In this document: piece after piece, positions 1 to 9,524 of the stretch
Layout: each line of letters opens with the position of its first letter
Position numbering within the stretch: the first letter of the stretch is position 1
Assembly (NCBI GenBank): GCA_013286045.1
Contig: JABDGM010000003.1
Span: 27,208 to 91,207, forward strand
From: Planctomycetota bacterium
GTDB lineage: Bacteria; Planctomycetota; Planctomycetia; Pirellulales; Lacipirellulaceae
Direction: 5' to 3'
DNA length: 64,000 nucleotides
Program-made: the position numbers and the translations under genes
The notes under the pieces: generated by a model
What the model saw: only the letters and a program-made list of their open reading frames with translations
Database searches by the model: none
What the model was told of the DNA's origin: nothing

Positions 1-225
1 AAAGGGATGACTGACTGCAACCGTCTGTCACTTCTCGCAAGCGTTTACGCCGAAACAGGTGATTTCAAAAACGCTGTTGAATGGCAAGAACAAGCCATCA
101 AGGCTGCAACTGCAGATCAAAAAAATGTGGCGAGCGAGCGTCTGAAGCGATTTCAAAGCGGGCGCACCGCGTTAGGCGATGGAAACACGTACCTCGGTCT
201 GACAACCTTAAAGAGTTGGCGATAG
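1..225 (+). CDS. TPR-repeat protein, C-terminal fragment (5' end outside window)
   Basis: The frame is open from base 1 to the stop at 223-225, so the start lies upstream of the window. The visible part carries one tetratricopeptide unit (LASVYAETGDFKNAVEWQEQ) with the usual small residue, Tyr, Gly and Ala positions of a TPR helix pair, followed by a short basic tail. In planctomycetes such tails often end large TPR proteins, some of them attached to serine/threonine kinases, but nothing upstream is visible to say which type this is. The ATG at 7 falls inside the repeat and is unlikely to be the true start. Confidence 0.6.
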   Translation, partial: KGMTDCNRLSLLASVYAETGDFKNAVEWQEQAIKAATADQKNVASERLKRFQSGRTALGDGNTYLGLTTLKSWR

Positions 226-297
226 TTTACCGCGTTACCGAGTCATTGATTCGAGGTCCAGTAGTTCGAATCGCCTAAGTGTTGATGTGGGGAAACG

Positions 298-322
298 AAA
301 AACCCCCGGCTTTCGACGGGGG
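298..322 (-). terminator. intrinsic terminator of the minus-strand secreted-protein gene
   Basis: Read on the minus strand, a six-base-pair GC stem (CCCCCG 303-308 with CGGGGG 317-322) is followed by five T residues (298-302). It lies 43 bases past the stop codon of the gene ending at 365. Confidence 0.7.
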
Positions 323-364
323 CAATGCGAGGGGATCGCAAGGTGTGATTTTGCTGCGCGAGAC

Positions 365-763
365 TTACCACGGCGCGCGGACGGGGTAGACGCCGAACTC
401 GACTGTGTCGCTAGGCCAGAGCGGGGTCGGGCGGTAGGGGCCGCCGAAGGGGCCGTTGCCTGGGTAGTTGCGCTGGTACTGGTGGTCGATGCGCGAGATG
501 CGCGAGCTAGCTACGCCCCAGCCCCAGTTGGTTTGAAGCTGGGCTGTCGGCGGGACGACTAGCGCCGTGGGGGCGCCGTAGTTGGTGTAGGCGTAGTTGC
601 GGTTCCAGTTGTAGTAGCGGGCGCGGTAAGTCGGCGTCATGTAGCCGACATCGCAAACGGTGGGCGTCCAACAATCTAAGGCGGATGCGATGGGTGCCGT
701 GGCGGTGAGGCCGCCGCCGGCGATGATCGCGGCGATGATCGGTAGGGTGAGACGGCGTAGCAT
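365..763 (-). CDS. small secreted protein, aromatic-rich, unknown function
   Basis: 132 residues. The N-terminus is a classic signal peptide: basic MLRR, then a hydrophobic Ala/Ile/Gly core, with likely cleavage after IASA around residue 28. The mature part is rich in Tyr, Trp, Pro and Asn (for example YYNWNRNYAY) and has two Cys close together (residues 31 and 37). No known domain is recognised. The ATG is preceded by GGAGA with good spacing. The second secreted gene (852-1325) lies 88 bases upstream on the same strand, so both may be in one transcript ending at the terminator at 298-322. The function is unknown; a cell-surface or periplasmic location is inferred from the signal peptide only. 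Confidence 0.7.
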   Translation of the reverse strand: MLRRLTLPIIAAIIAGGGLTATAPIASALDCWTPTVCDVGYMTPTYRARYYNWNRNYAYTNYGAPTALVVPPTAQLQTNWGWGVASSRISRIDHQYQRNYPGNGPFGGPYRPTPLWPSDTVEFGVYPVRAPW

Positions 764-780
764 GGGGTGTCTCCGGTTTA

Positions 781-796
781 GCTAAACCGCAAGCGG
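781..796. repeat. dispersed short repeat GCTAAACCGCAAGCGG, copy 1
   Basis: This 16-base word lies in the gap between the two secreted-protein genes. It recurs without change at 5166-5181, and its GCTAAAC core also appears in the repeats at 13271 and 27577. Confidence 0.55.
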
Positions 797-851
797 TAGG
801 GTGAGTGAGCGGTGAACTTGGCGGGAAGTGTGTGGCGGGAGGCGCTCGTTG

Positions 852-1325
852 TTACCAACGGAGGCCGGGATAGTAGAAGTCGTTGTGGAGGCCCCAGATG
901 TTGTTGGACATTGGGAACTTCATATCCATGATGCAGTCTTCGAGTCGAAGGCCGCAGGTACCGTAGCGGACGTTGGTGCGTCGCCAGCCGGCGCCGGGGT
1001 TGTAGGTGTAGTACGAGCGTTCATGCTTGTACATGAATTCGTGCGGCATGAAGGGTTGGTAGGTGACCCACGTTTGGCCACCGAGCGGCGGCACTGGGCG
1101 GGGGCAAAGGTACATGCCGGCGGCGGCGCCGTTGTACGGGCCCGGTTGAGCGTAGTAGTTGTAGAACAGGTCTTTTTGTTGCTGGTAGCTAATGTGTCGT
1201 TTGCCATCCCAGCCGGGTTGCTGGTACGGTTCGTACAACCATTGGGCTGAGGACTTTGACGCAGCGAACGAGACGAGGGTGAGCGCCAGAACGGCGAGGC
1301 TGATTTTGAATGCCGTAAACCGCAT
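852..1325 (-). CDS. small secreted protein, unknown function
   Basis: 157 residues from the ATG at 1323-1325, which has GGAGG nine bases upstream. The frame stays open further upstream (to 1451), but that part lacks signal-peptide character, and the RBS fixes the internal start. A signal peptide is visible (MRFTAFKISL, then an Ala/Leu/Val core, cleaved near SSAQ at residue 28). The mature region is rich in Tyr, Pro and Gly and has several Cys, including one in RYGTCGLRLEDC, so disulfides are possible. It resembles the neighbour at 365-763 in overall style (secreted, aromatic, similar size) but no clear sequence repeat between them was seen. No family was recognised. Confidence 0.7.
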   Translation of the reverse strand: MRFTAFKISLAVLALTLVSFAASKSSAQWLYEPYQQPGWDGKRHISYQQQKDLFYNYYAQPGPYNGAAAGMYLCPRPVPPLGGQTWVTYQPFMPHEFMYKHERSYYTYNPGAGWRRTNVRYGTCGLRLEDCIMDMKFPMSNNIWGLHNDFYYPGLRW

Positions 1326-1556
1326 CGGATTACCTCCAACGGACGAGTGTGCCTCTCGCGGGACGAGAAGTTTGCGGCCCAGCGGGACGGGCAGCGACAC
1401 TGAATTGATTTGTAGGCGGCAGGCGAGTTGGGTCGTGACCGCCGGTGGCAAGGTCTATGAATGGTGTCGGCCAGGACCGGAGGAAGGGGTGAATCTTTGT
1501 GTAGCGGATATTCGCGATGCATGTATTGTGGGGGCCGCAGCGTGGCAAAATGTGTC

Positions 1557-1585
1557 TTCGTTGAGGGCTTTTCCGCGGGTATAAT
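1557..1585 (+). promoter_or_regulatory. candidate sigma-70 promoter of the topoisomerase VI operon
   Basis: A perfect TATAAT (1580-1585) lies 72 bases before the TTG start of the topoisomerase VI B gene. The hexamer 17 bases upstream is TTCGTT, a poor -35 match, so the call rests mainly on the -10 box. Confidence 0.35.
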
Positions 1586-1657
1586 CGGCACGATCGTCAC
1601 AGATTAACATCAGCGATATGGCGGCCGCGTTCGCGCGAGGTCGCAGGGAGATGTGGG

Positions 1658-3928
1658 TTGGCAGTTAAGCAAACGAAGAAACCGACGAAGCGGGAAACCT
1701 CGGTAACGAATAACGGTAAAGCGGGCGGCAAGAAGGGGACGCGGCGGCCGGGCCGCGCACCTGCGCCGAGCGCGAACGGCGACGAAGAGGGTGCGGAAGA
1801 AGAAGAGCTGGAGGAGGAAGACGACGCTGAGGAAGTTGAAGCCGAGGCAAACGGTAAGGCGGAATCGCGTGCGACGCCGAGGCGACGGGCCACGGCCCAG
1901 TCGATGGCGGCGAAGCAGCGCGATATCAGCGTTAGCGAATTCTTTGCCAAGAATCGGCATCTGCTAGGCTTCGATAATCCGCGGAAGGCGCTGCTGACGA
2001 CGGTGAAAGAGGCCGTCGATAACTCGCTCGATGCTTGTGAAGAAGCGGGGATTCTGCCGGAGATTTGGGTTCATATCGAAGCGATTGGCGCGGACCACTA
2101 CAAGGTTGGGATTCAGGACAATGGACCCGGCATTGTTAAAAAGCAGATTCCACTCATCTTCGGCAAGCTGCTGTATGGGTCGAAGTTTCATCGACTGCGG
2201 CAGAGCCGCGGGCAGCAAGGTATCGGCATTAGCGCAGCCGGTATGTACGGCGTGCAAACGACTGGCAAGCCGGTGAAGATCGTTTCGAAGATTGACGCCA
2301 AGAAGCCGGCGCACTACTTCGAAATTCAGATCGATACGAAGCGGAACGAAGCGAAGATTCTCAACGGCAAAGGGGAAGGCGAAGATATTCCGCCCGGCGA
2401 AAAGGGGAAGGCTTACCGCGAGAAGCATGGCATCGAGTGGGTAGATGAGCCGCACGGCACGCGGGTGACGATTGAACTGCAGGCGAAGTTCACTCGCGGG
2501 CGCGGCAGTGTGGATGAGTATTTGATGCAGACGGCGATTGCGAATCCGCACATCGCCCTGCACTATCGCGACCCGGATAGCGCGGATCCGGCGAAGGATA
2601 GCTTCTTCTTTCAGCGTTCGGCAGCAAAGCTTCCGCCGGAACCGAAAGAAATTTTGCCGCATCCGTACGGCGTGGAGTTAGGACGATTGGCGGCGCTGCT
2701 GACGGAGGCTGAGGGCGTTTCGATCACGCAGTTTTTAACGAACAATTTTTCGCGGGTGTCGTCGGGCATTGCGCGGCGAATTTGCCAAACTGCGAAAATT
2801 TCGCCGCGTGGGTGGGCGAAGAAAATGGGGCGTGTGGAAGCGGAGGCGTTGTTTCACGCCATCCAGGGAACGAAGATTCCCCCGCCGGCGACGGATTGTA
2901 TTTGCCCAATTGGTGAGGACTTGATTCTCAAGGGGCTGCATCAAGTCGTGCCGGGCGAGTTTTACTCGGCGGCGACGCGACCGCCGGCCGTTTATCGTGG
3001 GAACCCGTTTGTGATTGAAGTGGGATTGGCGTACGGTGGTGCGGCGGCGACGCAGAATGTAACTAAAGACTTGCTGTTGGATTTGCTGGAAGAAACGGAT
3101 GCTCGCACGGTGCGGCAGTTTCTTATCAGCACGTTCAATGGGCTGGGTTCGGACGCTGCGGATCGAATTCTCAAGGCGGCGGACCTGGGCACGCGGCAAA
3201 CGCCCAAAATGCTGAAGCCGAAGGAACGCGAGCGGCTGCTCAACGCAATGCAGAGCGTAAACGTTGCGGAAGGCCAGACGATGGAAGTCATGAGATATGC
3301 CAATCGCGTGCCGCTGCAATTCCAACAGGCGGCATGCGCGATTACGCAGACCGTGATGCAAACAAATTGGCGAAGTTATGGCTTGCAGCAATCGCGCGGC
3401 GGTTTGCCACGTGGACCGGTGAGCGTGATGGTACACATCGCGAGCGTGTGGGTGCCGTTTACGAGCGAATCGAAAGAAGCGATTGCCAGTTATCCGGAGA
3501 TTCAAAAGGAAATACGGCTCGGTTTGCAGACGGCGGGGCGCAAACTCGGCATGTACTTAAATCGTCGGCTTCGAGTGAAACAGCAAACGGATCGGCGTGA
3601 GATTTTCTTAAGGTATCTAAAGGAAGTATCGGGAGCGGTGAGCGAAATAAACGGCGCCGAGGCGAGCAGTTTGTACGAGGAGCTCGTGAAGGTAGCCAGG
3701 AAAGTGACTGCCGACGCGGACATGAAGATGGATGACCGCGGACGGAAGGTTTCACCAGAAGAGGCTGAGTTGGCGAAAGACGCGTCGGTGTTGATCGTCG
3801 ACCCGCTGCATGCGGCGGCGGCGCTCAACCGGGCGACGACGACTGTCGAAGAAGCGCCGCCTGTAGAAGCATCGGAGCCGGCGAAAGAAAAATCTCGCAA
3901 AGGCGCGAAGACGCAAAAAACTAAATAA
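1658..3928 (+). CDS. top6B: DNA topoisomerase VI subunit B (GHKL ATPase subunit)
   Basis: 756 residues. This is the ATPase subunit of the type IIB topoisomerase, which closes on the DNA when ATP binds so that the A subunit can pass a duplex through a break. The Bergerat fold motifs are clear: N box EAVDNSLDA (118-126), DNGPGI (154-159) and [12 protein letters not shown] (185-196). The transducer part carries the typical late segment ending in [20 protein letters not shown]. Residues 20-80 are an extra tail, first basic, then a run of Glu/Asp, then Arg-rich, which is unusual for the family; a second low-complexity tail rich in Lys/Glu ends the protein. The start is TTG with AGGGAG upstream; an ATG at 1651 is out of frame. 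The A subunit follows after 54 bases. Confidence 0.95.
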   Translation: MAVKQTKKPTKRETSVTNNGKAGGKKGTRRPGRAPAPSANGDEEGAEEEELEEEDDAEEVEAEANGKAESRATPRRRATAQSMAAKQRDISVSEFFAKNRHLLGFDNPRKALLTTVKEAVDNSLDACEEAGILPEIWVHIEAIGADHYKVGIQDNGPGIVKKQIPLIFGKLLYGSKFHRLRQSRGQQGIGISAAGMYGVQTTGKPVKIVSKIDAKKPAHYFEIQIDTKRNEAKILNGKGEGEDIPPGEKGKAYREKHGIEWVDEPHGTRVTIELQAKFTRGRGSVDEYLMQTAIANPHIALHYRDPDSADPAKDSFFFQRSAAKLPPEPKEILPHPYGVELGRLAALLTEAEGVSITQFLTNNFSRVSSGIARRICQTAKISPRGWAKKMGRVEAEALFHAIQGTKIPPPATDCICPIGEDLILKGLHQVVPGEFYSAATRPPAVYRGNPFVIEVGLAYGGAAATQNVTKDLLLDLLEETDARTVRQFLISTFNGLGSDAADRILKAADLGTRQTPKMLKPKERERLLNAMQSVNVAEGQTMEVMRYANRVPLQFQQAACAITQTVMQTNWRSYGLQQSRGGLPRGPVSVMVHIASVWVPFTSESKEAIASYPEIQKEIRLGLQTAGRKLGMYLNRRLRVKQQTDRREIFLRYLKEVSGAVSEINGAEASSLYEELVKVARKVTADADMKMDDRGRKVSPEEAELAKDASVLIVDPLHAAAALNRATTTVEEAPPVEASEPAKEKSRKGAKTQKTK

Positions 3929-3982
3929 GAAACTGAGCCGCTGTGTTTTGGGCCGCACCTATTGAAGAACTGAAAGAATTGC

Positions 3983-5140
3983 ATGGCCAAGAAGAAGACT
4001 GAAGATTCCGCCGCAAAGAAATCCGCCCCGGTGAAGCTTTCGGCTCGCGACAAGAAGACGAACGAATCGCTCGTTGGGCTCGCGGATCGCGTGGTTAGCG
4101 CTGCCAAGAATCGGAAAGATCCTTACGTAGAGATTCCCTCGCGCACGCTGGCGAACGTGCACTATTCGCCACGTAAGAAGATCCTCGAGATGGGGAATGC
4201 GAAGAACCGACGGCAGCTGTTTGATCTTTCGCAGGCGAAGGCTTACATGCGGACGATGCTCGTAGCGAGCGGGTGTAAGAAGCTGATCATGCAAGGCAAG
4301 TCGACGAGCCTCCGGGGTTTGTTCTACATGCTCAAGCACACGATCGAAGGCGCCAAAGAGAACACTTTCGATGATCAGGATGAGTGCGACACGATCATTG
4401 AAGATACTGAAGTGTTGCTCGATGCGATCCGCGAAGAGCTACATCTCTACGCAGAGAATCGCGGTGCGATGGTCGGGAACATCACTTTTACGGACAAGGG
4501 CGATGAAATCAACTGCGCGCGGATGGGCTCGGGCGGGTATGCGATCCCATCGATATGCGAACCTGAAGTGATTCAATTCGACGCGAGTAAGTGCAAGGCC
4601 AAGTTTATTCTGCATGTTGAAAAAGGCACGGTTTGGCAGCGGTTCAATGAGGATCGCTTTTGGGAGACGCACAACTGCATCCTTACGCACGGCAGTGGGC
4701 AGCCGCCGCGTGGCGTTCGGCGGATGCTGTTCCGACTGCACAATGAATTGAAGTTGCCGCTGTACTGCGTGCTCGATAACGATCCGTGGGGATACTACAT
4801 CTATAGCGTCATCAAGCAGGGCTCGATTAATCTGGCGTTTGAATCGCAGCGGATGGCGATTCCCGAGGCGAAGTATCTTGGTCTGCGAAGCATTGATTTA
4901 GAGCGGTGCGATCTTGCAGACAGCGTGAAAATCACGCTGAATGATACCGATCGCAAGCGGGCGAAGCAGGTGGCGGCCTACCCGTGGTTCGCGAAGAAAC
5001 GCGAGTGGCAACGGGAGATCGAGAAGATGATCAAGAACGACTTCAAGCTGGAAGTCGAATCTTTGATTTCGAAGGGGCTGAGCTTTGTTACGGAAGAGTA
5101 TGTGCCGGCTCGGTTGGCGAATCAGGATTGGTTGGACTGA
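3983..5140 (+). CDS. top6A: DNA topoisomerase VI subunit A (Spo11-like)
   Basis: 385 residues, the usual length. This subunit cuts DNA through a tyrosine. The active-site motif RGLFY (111-115) matches the R-x-x-F/Y-Y pattern of Spo11/Top6A, making Tyr115 the expected nucleophile. The Toprim domain has its Glu at 213 (HVEKGT) and the DNDPWG motif at 265-270, which bind Mg2+. It should form an A2B2 enzyme with the product of the preceding gene and is co-transcribed with it. The N-terminus is short and lysine-rich. Topoisomerase VI is chiefly archaeal and plant and is patchy in bacteria, so its presence beside the normal bacterial gyrase/Topo IV expected elsewhere in the genome is notable. All key residues appear intact. 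Confidence 0.95.
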   Translation: MAKKKTEDSAAKKSAPVKLSARDKKTNESLVGLADRVVSAAKNRKDPYVEIPSRTLANVHYSPRKKILEMGNAKNRRQLFDLSQAKAYMRTMLVASGCKKLIMQGKSTSLRGLFYMLKHTIEGAKENTFDDQDECDTIIEDTEVLLDAIREELHLYAENRGAMVGNITFTDKGDEINCARMGSGGYAIPSICEPEVIQFDASKCKAKFILHVEKGTVWQRFNEDRFWETHNCILTHGSGQPPRGVRRMLFRLHNELKLPLYCVLDNDPWGYYIYSVIKQGSINLAFESQRMAIPEAKYLGLRSIDLERCDLADSVKITLNDTDRKRAKQVAAYPWFAKKREWQREIEKMIKNDFKLEVESLISKGLSFVTEEYVPARLANQDWLD

Positions 5141-5541
5141 GCGGGACGGACGTTCGGCTGGTTTCGCTAAACCGCAAGCGGCGGGCGGTCGCCCGGTTTC
5201 TTGGCAGTTCTTGCCTGCGAATTAAGCGGGGTGTCCGAAGGCGTCTGAGCGCCGGATATCAAAAAAGCATAAAAATCGGCGGTGCGGCGTTTATGTAGGG
5301 TTGCTAGCACCTTGCGGCACGCCAGTTGCTTTGCGTGACGCGCTGCGTCTGGCGGGACGCCAACTTACGCCTGTATGGCGATTTCCTTCCTTCTGGAAAT
5401 TGTCGGTTTCAATCGAAACGCCGTTCGGCGGTTCGTTCCGGCTGATTCCACGGGGTGGGTCGGCTTCCTTTTAGACGCTTATCGCGCTGGCATTGTGCAG
5501 ATGTCGGTGCGCCAAAAACCCTTCTGACGCGGAGAAAGATT
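5141..5541. other. intergenic region before amtB
   Basis: About 400 bases with no convincing gene. It holds one copy of the GCTAAACCGCAAGCGG repeat (5166-5181) and several short GC-rich self-complementary stretches. The frame of the transporter gene stays open back to 5455 but lacks an RBS there. No sigma-54 site with correct spacing was found for the transporter. Confidence 0.5.
5166..5181. repeat. dispersed short repeat GCTAAACCGCAAGCGG, copy 2
   Basis: Identical over 16 bases to 781-796. Here it is 26 bases after the stop codon of the topoisomerase VI A gene and is followed by a small GC-rich hairpin (GGGCGG / TCGCCC region). Confidence 0.55.
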
Positions 5542-7272
5542 ATGTGGTTTGGTAAAGCAAGTGACTCAGCGCGCTTCTTGCCGCGCGAACCGAGGATGTC
5601 GTTTACCGACAAGGTCGGCCGACTTTGCGAACGGTTAAAGGACCCAGAGTGGCGTCGCCACGGCGGATTAGTGTTGGCGGGCAAACTGCTCGGCATTGCG
5701 GCCGTTTTCGGTGTGATGTTTGCGTTTGAACTTGCGCCCCGCATGATGGGGAGCCAAACCGCTGTAGCGCAAGAAACGCCGGCCGCTCCGGCGGCAGCGC
5801 CGCCTGCTGCGGGCGAAACCCCAGCTGCCCCGGCCGCTGGAGCACCTGCGGCGGCACCCGATCCATACGATGCCGTGAAAGCGCGTGACATCGTAAACCC
5901 CGTTAACACGTTGTGGGTGCTGCTCGCGGCGTTCCTCGTGTTCGGCATGCAAGTGGGTTTCACGATGCTCGAAGCCGGCTTCTGCCGCTCGCGTGAAACG
6001 GTGAACGTGCTGATGGAGTGCATCGTCGACACTTGTTTGTGCGGCGTGTTGTTTTACGCATGGGGGTTTGCGTTCATGTTTGGTCATGGTAATCCCTGGA
6101 TCGGCTGGGGTGGACTCGGCGCAGATGGCAAGACGATTACGGATTGGTTTCTGTTGCATAACGCGCCAGATACCTATGAAGGCACGGGCATTGCGTTTTT
6201 GGCTTACTGGTTGTTCCAATTCGCGTTCGCCGATTGTGCCTCGACGATTTGCTCGGGTGCTATGATTGGCCGCACCAGTTTCTGGGGCGACTTGATCTAC
6301 AGCGTATGCGTGTCGGGTTTCATTTATCCAATCGTTGGCCACTGGGCTTGGGGTCCAGATGGCGTACTCGCCACGATGGGCAGCGACGGCAACTTCTTGC
6401 CGTGGGTTGGTACGAGCTTCCACGACTTCGCCGGTTCGACCGTGGTTCATACGATCGGTGGTGCCATCGCCTTGGCGGGTGCCATCGTCTTGGGACCGCG
6501 GCTTGGTCGCAAATTCAAGCGTGATGGCGGCGGGCCGATGATGCCGCACGATCTCACGATCGCTGCCGTCGGTGGTTTGATCCTGTGGTTCGGCTGGTAC
6601 GGGTTTAACCCGGGCAGCACGCTCTCAATCATGGACATGGCCGGTGCGGGCCGCGTGGCCGCGAACACGACGCTGGCTGCAAGCTCGGCTGGTTTGCTCG
6701 CCGCGTTTTGGGGTTACTTCAAGACCGGCAAGTGGGACGTCAGCTACACGGTGAACGGCTTCCTCGCCGGTTTGGTGGCAATTACTTGCCCCTGCTACTG
6801 GGTCAGCCCGGCGGGCGCACTCGCGCTGGGTGCCGTGGCGGGCGTGCTCGTTATTCTTGGAGCCGACCTGTTGGAATTCTTGCGGATCGATGATCCGGTT
6901 GGTGCTGTGCCGGTGCACTGCATCAACGGTATCTGGGGTACGCTCTCGCTTGGGCTGTTCGCTTGCGGTCAGTTCAACGCGTCGGGTCCGATTAGCGGCT
7001 CGACGGATAGCCCACTCACCGGTTTGTTCTACGGTGGCGGCACCACGGTGCTTGTGGCTCAAGCGATAGGCAGCGCGATGATCACGCTATCTACGTTTGT
7101 CTTGGCGATGGTGATGTTCGCAATCATCAACGCGATGGGCATGCTGCGTGTGTCGAAGGAAGTCGAAGAGTACGGCTTGGACCTGCACGAGCATGGTATC
7201 CCGGCGTACCCCGAGTATCTTGTTTCGCCGTCGGCGATGCCTGGCGGGCACATGTCACAGGGAGGGCACTAA
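5542..7272 (+). CDS. amtB: ammonium transporter (Amt/MEP/Rh family)
   Basis: 576 residues from the ATG at 5542, which has GGAG seven bases upstream; longer starts lack an RBS. Amt trimers conduct ammonium across the inner membrane. Family hallmarks are present: the first helix NPVNTLWVLLAAFLVFGMQV with MLEAGFCR, the DFAGSTVVHTIGG block, the GWYGFNPGS block, and DDPVGAVPVHCINGIWGTL near the end with the conserved pore His. Before the transporter core there is an unusually long N-terminal part: a soluble segment, one extra membrane helix around residues 35-55, and an Ala/Pro/Gly linker (about residues 75-115), making the protein longer than common AmtB. The PII gene follows, as in most genomes, so uptake is probably gated by PII. 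Confidence 0.95.
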   Translation: MWFGKASDSARFLPREPRMSFTDKVGRLCERLKDPEWRRHGGLVLAGKLLGIAAVFGVMFAFELAPRMMGSQTAVAQETPAAPAAAPPAAGETPAAPAAGAPAAAPDPYDAVKARDIVNPVNTLWVLLAAFLVFGMQVGFTMLEAGFCRSRETVNVLMECIVDTCLCGVLFYAWGFAFMFGHGNPWIGWGGLGADGKTITDWFLLHNAPDTYEGTGIAFLAYWLFQFAFADCASTICSGAMIGRTSFWGDLIYSVCVSGFIYPIVGHWAWGPDGVLATMGSDGNFLPWVGTSFHDFAGSTVVHTIGGAIALAGAIVLGPRLGRKFKRDGGGPMMPHDLTIAAVGGLILWFGWYGFNPGSTLSIMDMAGAGRVAANTTLAASSAGLLAAFWGYFKTGKWDVSYTVNGFLAGLVAITCPCYWVSPAGALALGAVAGVLVILGADLLEFLRIDDPVGAVPVHCINGIWGTLSLGLFACGQFNASGPISGSTDSPLTGLFYGGGTTVLVAQAIGSAMITLSTFVLAMVMFAIINAMGMLRVSKEVEEYGLDLHEHGIPAYPEYLVSPSAMPGGHMSQGGH

Positions 7273-7374
7273 TTCGCGCCGCCAGAAATTGGCGGAGCGG
7301 AATTGCCGCTCTAGTAAAAACAGTTATAACAGGAGCGCGTGGGCTCCCGTGGGAACCGCTCTTGCGGCTCCCGC

Positions 7375-7390
7375 TGGCAACGGGATTGTG
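7375..7390 (+). promoter_or_regulatory. weak sigma-54-like site before the PII gene
   Basis: TGGCAA-N5-TTGTG has the right spacing for a -24/-12 element, but the -12 GC is replaced by GT. A nitrogen-regulated promoter is plausible for a PII gene; the sequence match alone is weak. Confidence 0.25.
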
Positions 7391-7439
7391 AATTCGTCGT
7401 CCGCCACGCCGGACGGCTGTTCAATGTGAACGAATTCAC
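7388..7439 (+). repeat. nested inverted repeat in the PII leader
   Basis: GTGAATTCGT (7388-7397) and ACGAATTCAC (7430-7439) are perfect inverse complements of 10 bases. They enclose a second hairpin, CGTCCG (7398-7403) with CGGACG (7410-7415). The whole structure sits 41 bases before the PII start. It could be an RNA fold or a protein-binding site. Confidence 0.55.
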
Positions 7440-7456
7440 TGTTAAGTTACTATTGA

Positions 7457-7819
<363 letters not shown>

Positions 7820-7852
7820 ATCCAAGCGATCTTACGATTTTGTGCTCAAATG

Positions 7853-7890
7853 ACGGGCAAGAGCGTGGATGCGCTCTTGCCCGTTTTATT
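7853..7890 (+). terminator. intrinsic terminator after the PII gene
   Basis: A perfect 13-bp stem (7853-7865 with 7872-7884), a six-base loop, and a T-rich tail TTTTATT. It should end the amtB-PII transcript. Confidence 0.9.
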
Positions 7891-7912
7891 TGGCGGCGCT
7901 TACAAGTAGTCT

Positions 7913-9445
7913 GTGGCGCCAAATCAGCAATTCATAGTTCCCGCGGGGCTGCTCGCAATCATCTTTGGGTATGTGATTGCGCTCGGCGTTGGTTGGCCGC
8001 AGGCCGGCACGAGGGAAATTGTCGCCGCTTCGCACGCGGCGGCTGAAGCGCGGCATACGCCCGTCGGAGTTGAAGCGCCGCCATTTTGGACGGTACTTCC
8101 CTTCATTCTGCTGCTGGTGGGAATCGCGGTCTTGCCGCTTCTGCCGCACACGTCGCACTGGTGGGAATCGAATCTTAACCGGTTCATGGTCGCCGGTGGC
8201 TTAGCAGGGGTGACAATCGCTTATTATGCGTTCTTGCACGGTGCAGCTGTTGAAGGCCATTGGCCGGTCCACCATGTGGTCGCGCCCGCGGAAGGCGGAA
8301 TTCAGACAGGCTTGGCGACCACCGTTTTAGCGAACGCGCTGCTTCAGGAATTCGTGCCGTTCATCGTGTTGCTCTTCAGCTTGTATACGATCAGCGGCGG
8401 CATTCGGATTACGGGCGACTTGCGGGCGCGGCCGACGACAAACGCGGCGTTCATGGGTATTGGAAGTTTGCTCGCGAGTCTTATCGGAACGACGGGGGCG
8501 GCGATGCTGCTCATTCGCCCGCTATTGGAAACGAACCGGGAACGGAAGCACGTGGCTCACACGGTGGTGTTGTTCGTATTCATCGTGTGCAATTGCGGCG
8601 GATGTCTGCTGCCAATCGGCGATCCCCCTTTGTTTCTGGGGTATCTCGAAGGCGTGCCGTTCATGTGGACGCTGCGGCTATGGCCTGCGTGGTTGTTCGT
8701 GAATGGCTTATTGATCGTTACATACCTGCTGCTCGATGGGCTATGGTTCTATCGCCGCGAAGTGAAGTCCGACATCGAGCGCGATACGCGGGTCACCCAT
8801 CGAATCCGCATCGCCGGATGGCACGTGAATGCGCCGGTGCTGATGGGAGTGGTGCTCGCGGTGGCGCTGCTTGACCCTGGCAAGTCGTTCCCGGGCACTG
8901 ATTGGCATCCCTGGATGTATTTGCGAGAAGTGGTGCAACTGTGCCTGGTCGGTTTGTCGTTGTGGTTGGGGAGCCGCGAGATTCGGGATGCGAATTTGTT
9001 TACGTACGGCGCGATCATCGAGGTTGCGGCTTTGTTCGTGGGTATTTTCATTTGCATGCAGCCGGCGTTGCAAATTCTGGCGGTAAAGGGTCATGAGTTG
9101 GGGCTTACATCGCCGGTTCACTTCTTCTGGGCGTGCGGCGGGCTTTCGGGCGTGCTCGACAATGCGCCCACCTACCTCGTCTTCTTCAAGGCAGCGCAAT
9201 CGCTACCGGATGATTCGCGCGTCGCGACGGTGGCTGGCGTTAACTCGTTGATTCTTGTCGCCATTAGTTTGGGCTCGGTGTTCATGGGCGCGATGACGTA
9301 CATCGGCAATGGCCCGAATTTTATGGTCCGCTCGATCGCGGAATCCTCCGGCGTAAAGATGCCGAGCTTCTTTGGCTACATGATCTACAGCTTCCTGATC
9401 TTGCTGCCGATTCTTGGGCTGACGGTGTGGCTGTTCTTGATGTAA
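7913..9445 (+). CDS. sodium:proton antiporter-like carrier (IT superfamily, NhaD/CitMHS type)
   Basis: 510 residues with about twelve hydrophobic segments. It looks like an inner-membrane ion carrier. The motifs GTTGAAMLLIRPLLETN (middle), CNCGGCLLPIGDPPLFLGY, and late GVLDNAPTYLVFF and YIGNGPNFMV are typical of the sodium:proton antiporter/citrate transporter-like family found in planctomycetes and Bacteroidetes; the paired re-entrant loops with Asn-Pro/Asn-Ala are as expected. The start is GTG with no good RBS. It lies only 22 bases after the T-tract of the PII terminator, so either it has a promoter overlapping the terminator or it depends on read-through. The substrate (Na+/H+ versus a carboxylate) is not certain. 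Confidence 0.8.
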   Translation: MAPNQQFIVPAGLLAIIFGYVIALGVGWPQAGTREIVAASHAAAEARHTPVGVEAPPFWTVLPFILLLVGIAVLPLLPHTSHWWESNLNRFMVAGGLAGVTIAYYAFLHGAAVEGHWPVHHVVAPAEGGIQTGLATTVLANALLQEFVPFIVLLFSLYTISGGIRITGDLRARPTTNAAFMGIGSLLASLIGTTGAAMLLIRPLLETNRERKHVAHTVVLFVFIVCNCGGCLLPIGDPPLFLGYLEGVPFMWTLRLWPAWLFVNGLLIVTYLLLDGLWFYRREVKSDIERDTRVTHRIRIAGWHVNAPVLMGVVLAVALLDPGKSFPGTDWHPWMYLREVVQLCLVGLSLWLGSREIRDANLFTYGAIIEVAALFVGIFICMQPALQILAVKGHELGLTSPVHFFWACGGLSGVLDNAPTYLVFFKAAQSLPDDSRVATVAGVNSLILVAISLGSVFMGAMTYIGNGPNFMVRSIAESSGVKMPSFFGYMIYSFLILLPILGLTVWLFLM

Positions 9446-9524
9446 AGAATGCCGTCCGAGACCCAAGGTCAGTTACTATTCTGTCGGACCAGCCGACTAC
9501 GACATAAGTTGCTATGCTGTCAGG

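Noticed and set aside
241..285. GTTCGAATC resembling a tRNA T-loop
   Set aside because: No acceptor stem, D-arm or anticodon arm can be built around it.
920..1600. 226-codon minus-strand frame overlapping the second secreted protein
   Set aside because: Low-complexity Thr/Pro/Ser composition; the other frame has an RBS and signal peptide.
5141..5541. Possible sigma-54 promoter of amtB (TGGCA...GC words)
   Set aside because: The distance between the GG and GC elements is wrong in every candidate.
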